Below, in pieces: positions 6,579 to 8,206 of a stretch of 8,206 nt of DNA. The notes under the pieces are model-generated. The model had not been told where the DNA came from. It made no database searches and saw nothing but the letters and a program-made list of their open reading frames with translations. Source of the DNA: Gammaproteobacteria bacterium (GTDB lineage: Bacteria; Pseudomonadota; Gammaproteobacteria; Steroidobacterales; Steroidobacteraceae); assembly GCA_003165495.1 (NCBI GenBank), contig PMMB01000157.1, positions 256 to 8,461 of the forward strand, in the 5' to 3' direction. The position numbers and the translations under genes are program-made. Numbering within the stretch: position 1 is the first letter of the stretch; each line of letters begins with the position of its first letter.

Positions 6579-7280
6579 GTGTTACTCCTAGTCATCGCCG
6601 CTGGGGCGTTCCTCAGCACTATGGTCGGCGGCCTGCTGGCGCTCAAGCTGCACGACAAATTGCATCTGATATTGGGTTTCAGCGCCGGCGCGGTCATCGG
6701 CGTCGCATTTTTCGATCTGTTGCCAGAAGCGATCAATTTCGGCGAGAAATTTCACAGCCCCGCGACCATTCTGTCCTGCACCGCGCTCGGTTTCTTGTCG
6801 TACCTGGTTTTAGATCGAATTCTGCTATTTCACGGCGACGCCGCGCCTCGCGGCCCCTTCGCCGCCGGCGTATTGTGCATTCACAGCCTGCTTGACGGCA
6901 TCGCCATCGGGCTCGCATTCCAGGCCTCGCATGAAGTGGGAATCGTAGTCGCGATTGCGGTGCTCACCCACGATTTCTCCGATGGCATCAACACCATGAA
7001 CATCGTATTGAAGAACCGAGGGCGTAGAACGCAGGCGTTTCGCTGGCTCTTGGTAGATGCGCTGGCGCCCGTGCTGGGAGTCGCGTCGACGTATTTCTTC
7101 ACTCTCCCAGGTGAAGGTTTCGGCGCCGCACTGGCGCTATTCGCCGGATTCTTTCTTTACATCGGCGCCAGCGATCTGATCCCGGAGAGCTATCACGCGC
7201 ATCCGAAATTTCTCACAACCGTCATGACCTTGGGCGGAGCGGCTGTCCTGTATCTGGCCATCGCACTAATCGGGCAATAG
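6579..7280 (+). CDS. ZIP-family divalent metal transporter
   Basis: The 233-residue protein has about seven or eight hydrophobic segments and the two ZIP signature helices: CIHSLLDGIAIG (His102, Asp106) and LTHDFSDGINTM (His131, Asp135). These correspond to the HNxxDG and HExPEG metal-binding motifs of transmembrane helices 4 and 5. An early FSAGAVIGVAFFDLLPEA segment also matches the family. It would move Zn2+ or another divalent cation across the inner membrane, probably inward as for ZupT. The second motif has Asp in place of both Glu residues, which may alter metal preference. The start is GTG; no in-frame ATG or GTG lies between it and the upstream in-frame stop at 6543-6545. The first internal ATG, at codon 15, would cut the first membrane helix. 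The gene is transcribed divergently from the PLP enzyme, and its end overlaps the convergent rhtA-like gene. Confidence 0.87.
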   Translation: MLLLVIAAGAFLSTMVGGLLALKLHDKLHLILGFSAGAVIGVAFFDLLPEAINFGEKFHSPATILSCTALGFLSYLVLDRILLFHGDAAPRGPFAAGVLCIHSLLDGIAIGLAFQASHEVGIVVAIAVLTHDFSDGINTMNIVLKNRGRRTQAFRWLLVDALAPVLGVASTYFFTLPGEGFGAALALFAGFFLYIGASDLIPESYHAHPKFLTTVMTLGGAAVLYLAIALIGQ

Positions 7281-8141
7281 CTGCGGGACGGCATCTCGAC
7301 TCGTCGCCGCGCTGCCGGCCGAGGCAACCATGATGCTGGCTATCGCCACCCACTGGATCCAACTTAAGCGTTCACCGAGAAAGCACAGACCCGACAGAGC
7401 ACCCAGCGCCGGATCCAAGCTCATGAGGACGCCGACGGTTCGTGTAGGCAATCGCGGCATCGCCAACATTTCGAGCGAATAGGGAACCGCGCTCGACAGC
7501 AGCGCCACTGCGAGCGCGGAAGGCAATATTGCCGGCGACAACAGTTGCCCGCCGGCCTGTACCGCGCCGATGGGCACGATCACGATGGCCCCCACCACCA
7601 TGCCGAGCGCCGTGGTTTGACCCCCGTGCCGAGCTCCCGCCTTGCGGCCAAAATAAATATATAGTGCCCAACACGCACCGGCAGCCAGCGCGTAACCGAC
7701 ACCCGCGGTATCCAACGGCTTGGACCCCAATCCCAGCGGCAGCAATGCAAGCAATCCAATTGCCGCCATCAGGATCCACACGAAATCGACGGCGCGGCGC
7801 GATGCCGCCATTGCCAAAGCCAGCGGGCCGGCGAACTCCAGGGCAACCGCAATACCGAGCGGAATGGACCGCAGCGACAGATAGAAGCAGAAATTCATGC
7901 AGCCCATGGCCAGACCGTAAGCGACGATCACCCGCAACTCGCGCGCGCTCAAGCGCATACGCCAGGGGCGCCAGGCAGCCAGCAACATGAGCGATGCCAA
8001 GGCCATCCGCAACGCGGTAGTGCCGGCGGCGCCCACGACAGGAAACATTCCCTTGGCGATCACCGCACCGAGTTGAAAGCAGACCATGGCCGCGATGAGG
8101 CCGGCGATCGGCGCGGCCACCGTGTCCGTCTTGAGCCTCAA
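7266..8141 (-). CDS. rhtA: RhtA-like threonine/homoserine exporter (EamA/DMT family)
   Basis: The 291-residue inner-membrane protein has about ten hydrophobic helices in two EamA repeats. It closely resembles E. coli RhtA (295 residues) from memory: QLGAVIAKGMFPVVGAAG near the N-terminus, SIPLGIAVALEFAGPLA (residues 92-108), RRAVDFVW, AAGACWALYIYFG, and SAVPYSLEMLAMPRLPTRT (217-235) followed by GVLMSLDPALGALSG. RhtA exports threonine, homoserine and related amino acids by proton exchange. The TTG start at 8141 matches the N-terminal length of RhtA and overlaps the preceding stop as TTGA; no clear Shine-Dalgarno is visible. The frame stays open to the window edge, so an upstream start cannot be excluded, and GTG at 8120 is a shorter option. 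The stop lies inside the convergent metal-transporter gene. Confidence 0.9.
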   Translation of the reverse strand: MRLKTDTVAAPIAGLIAAMVCFQLGAVIAKGMFPVVGAAGTTALRMALASLMLLAAWRPWRMRLSARELRVIVAYGLAMGCMNFCFYLSLRSIPLGIAVALEFAGPLALAMAASRRAVDFVWILMAAIGLLALLPLGLGSKPLDTAGVGYALAAGACWALYIYFGRKAGARHGGQTTALGMVVGAIVIVPIGAVQAGGQLLSPAILPSALAVALLSSAVPYSLEMLAMPRLPTRTVGVLMSLDPALGALSGLCFLGERLSWIQWVAIASIMVASAGSAATSRDAVPQLLPD

Positions 8142-8206
8142 GCGTCGGAACTGTCGGCGGGCACTTTGTCGAGAAGATGCAAATGTTTCATCACGCGATT
8201 GAGATT
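8138..8206 (-). CDS. 3' end of an unidentified gene upstream of rhtA (partial)
   Basis: Reading from the window edge on the - strand gives NLNRVMKHLHLLDKVPADSSDA and then TGA (8140-8138). The stop overlaps the TTG start of the rhtA-like gene, as expected for neighbouring genes in one operon. The composition looks like an ordinary charged C-terminal tail. Twenty-two residues are too few to name the family, and the alternative is non-coding leader of the rhtA-like gene. Confidence 0.45.
   Translation of the reverse strand, partial: NLNRVMKHLHLLDKVPADSSDA

Noticed and set aside
6568..6591. Seven-codon ORF (MNQSCYS) overlapping the start of the ZIP gene
   Set aside because: A leader peptide was considered, but there is no attenuator-like structure or codon run to support it, and such short frames are common by chance.

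Overview
The window is GC-rich and densely coded, and looks like chromosomal DNA of a proteobacterium. A gammaproteobacterial or related lineage is my best guess. The grounds are a PapD-like periplasmic chaperone, Gram-negative signal peptides, an outer-membrane barrel protein, and a transporter that closely resembles enterobacterial RhtA. No rRNA, tRNA, CRISPR array, insertion sequence or prophage gene was seen.

Region 1 (1-3357, + strand) is the 3' part of a secretion/adhesion operon. It holds the last codons of an unidentified gene, a small secreted beta-rich protein (33-512), a PapD-like chaperone (515-1306) and an usher-like outer-membrane protein with a C-terminal SdrD-B/CNA-B-like domain (1303-3357). 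Every junction carries an ATGA stop/start overlap, so the genes are probably translationally coupled. The set resembles a chaperone-usher surface-fibre system, but the usher is short and the subunits are atypical. This is the most likely place for something poorly described. A run of nine T in the signal-peptide region of the small protein could act as an on/off slippage switch.

Region 2 (3402-6507, - strand) converges on region 1. It encodes a PLP-dependent cystathionine gamma-synthase-family enzyme (6507 to 5206), followed with an 11-bp overlap by a YtcJ-like amidohydrolase with a signal peptide (5216 to 3402). These probably form a two-gene operon, with the first product cytosolic and the second exported.

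Region 3 (6508-8206): a 71-bp divergent spacer with an AT-rich imperfect inverted repeat separates region 2 from a ZIP-family metal transporter (6579-7280, +). That gene's 3' end overlaps by 15 bp the 3' end of a convergent rhtA-like threonine/homoserine exporter (8141 to 7266, -). The exporter follows the last 22 codons of another - strand gene that runs off the window, with a TTGA stop/start overlap. The exporter and the cystathionine gamma-synthase-family enzyme may share a link to homoserine and sulfur amino acid metabolism, but that is only inferred from proximity.
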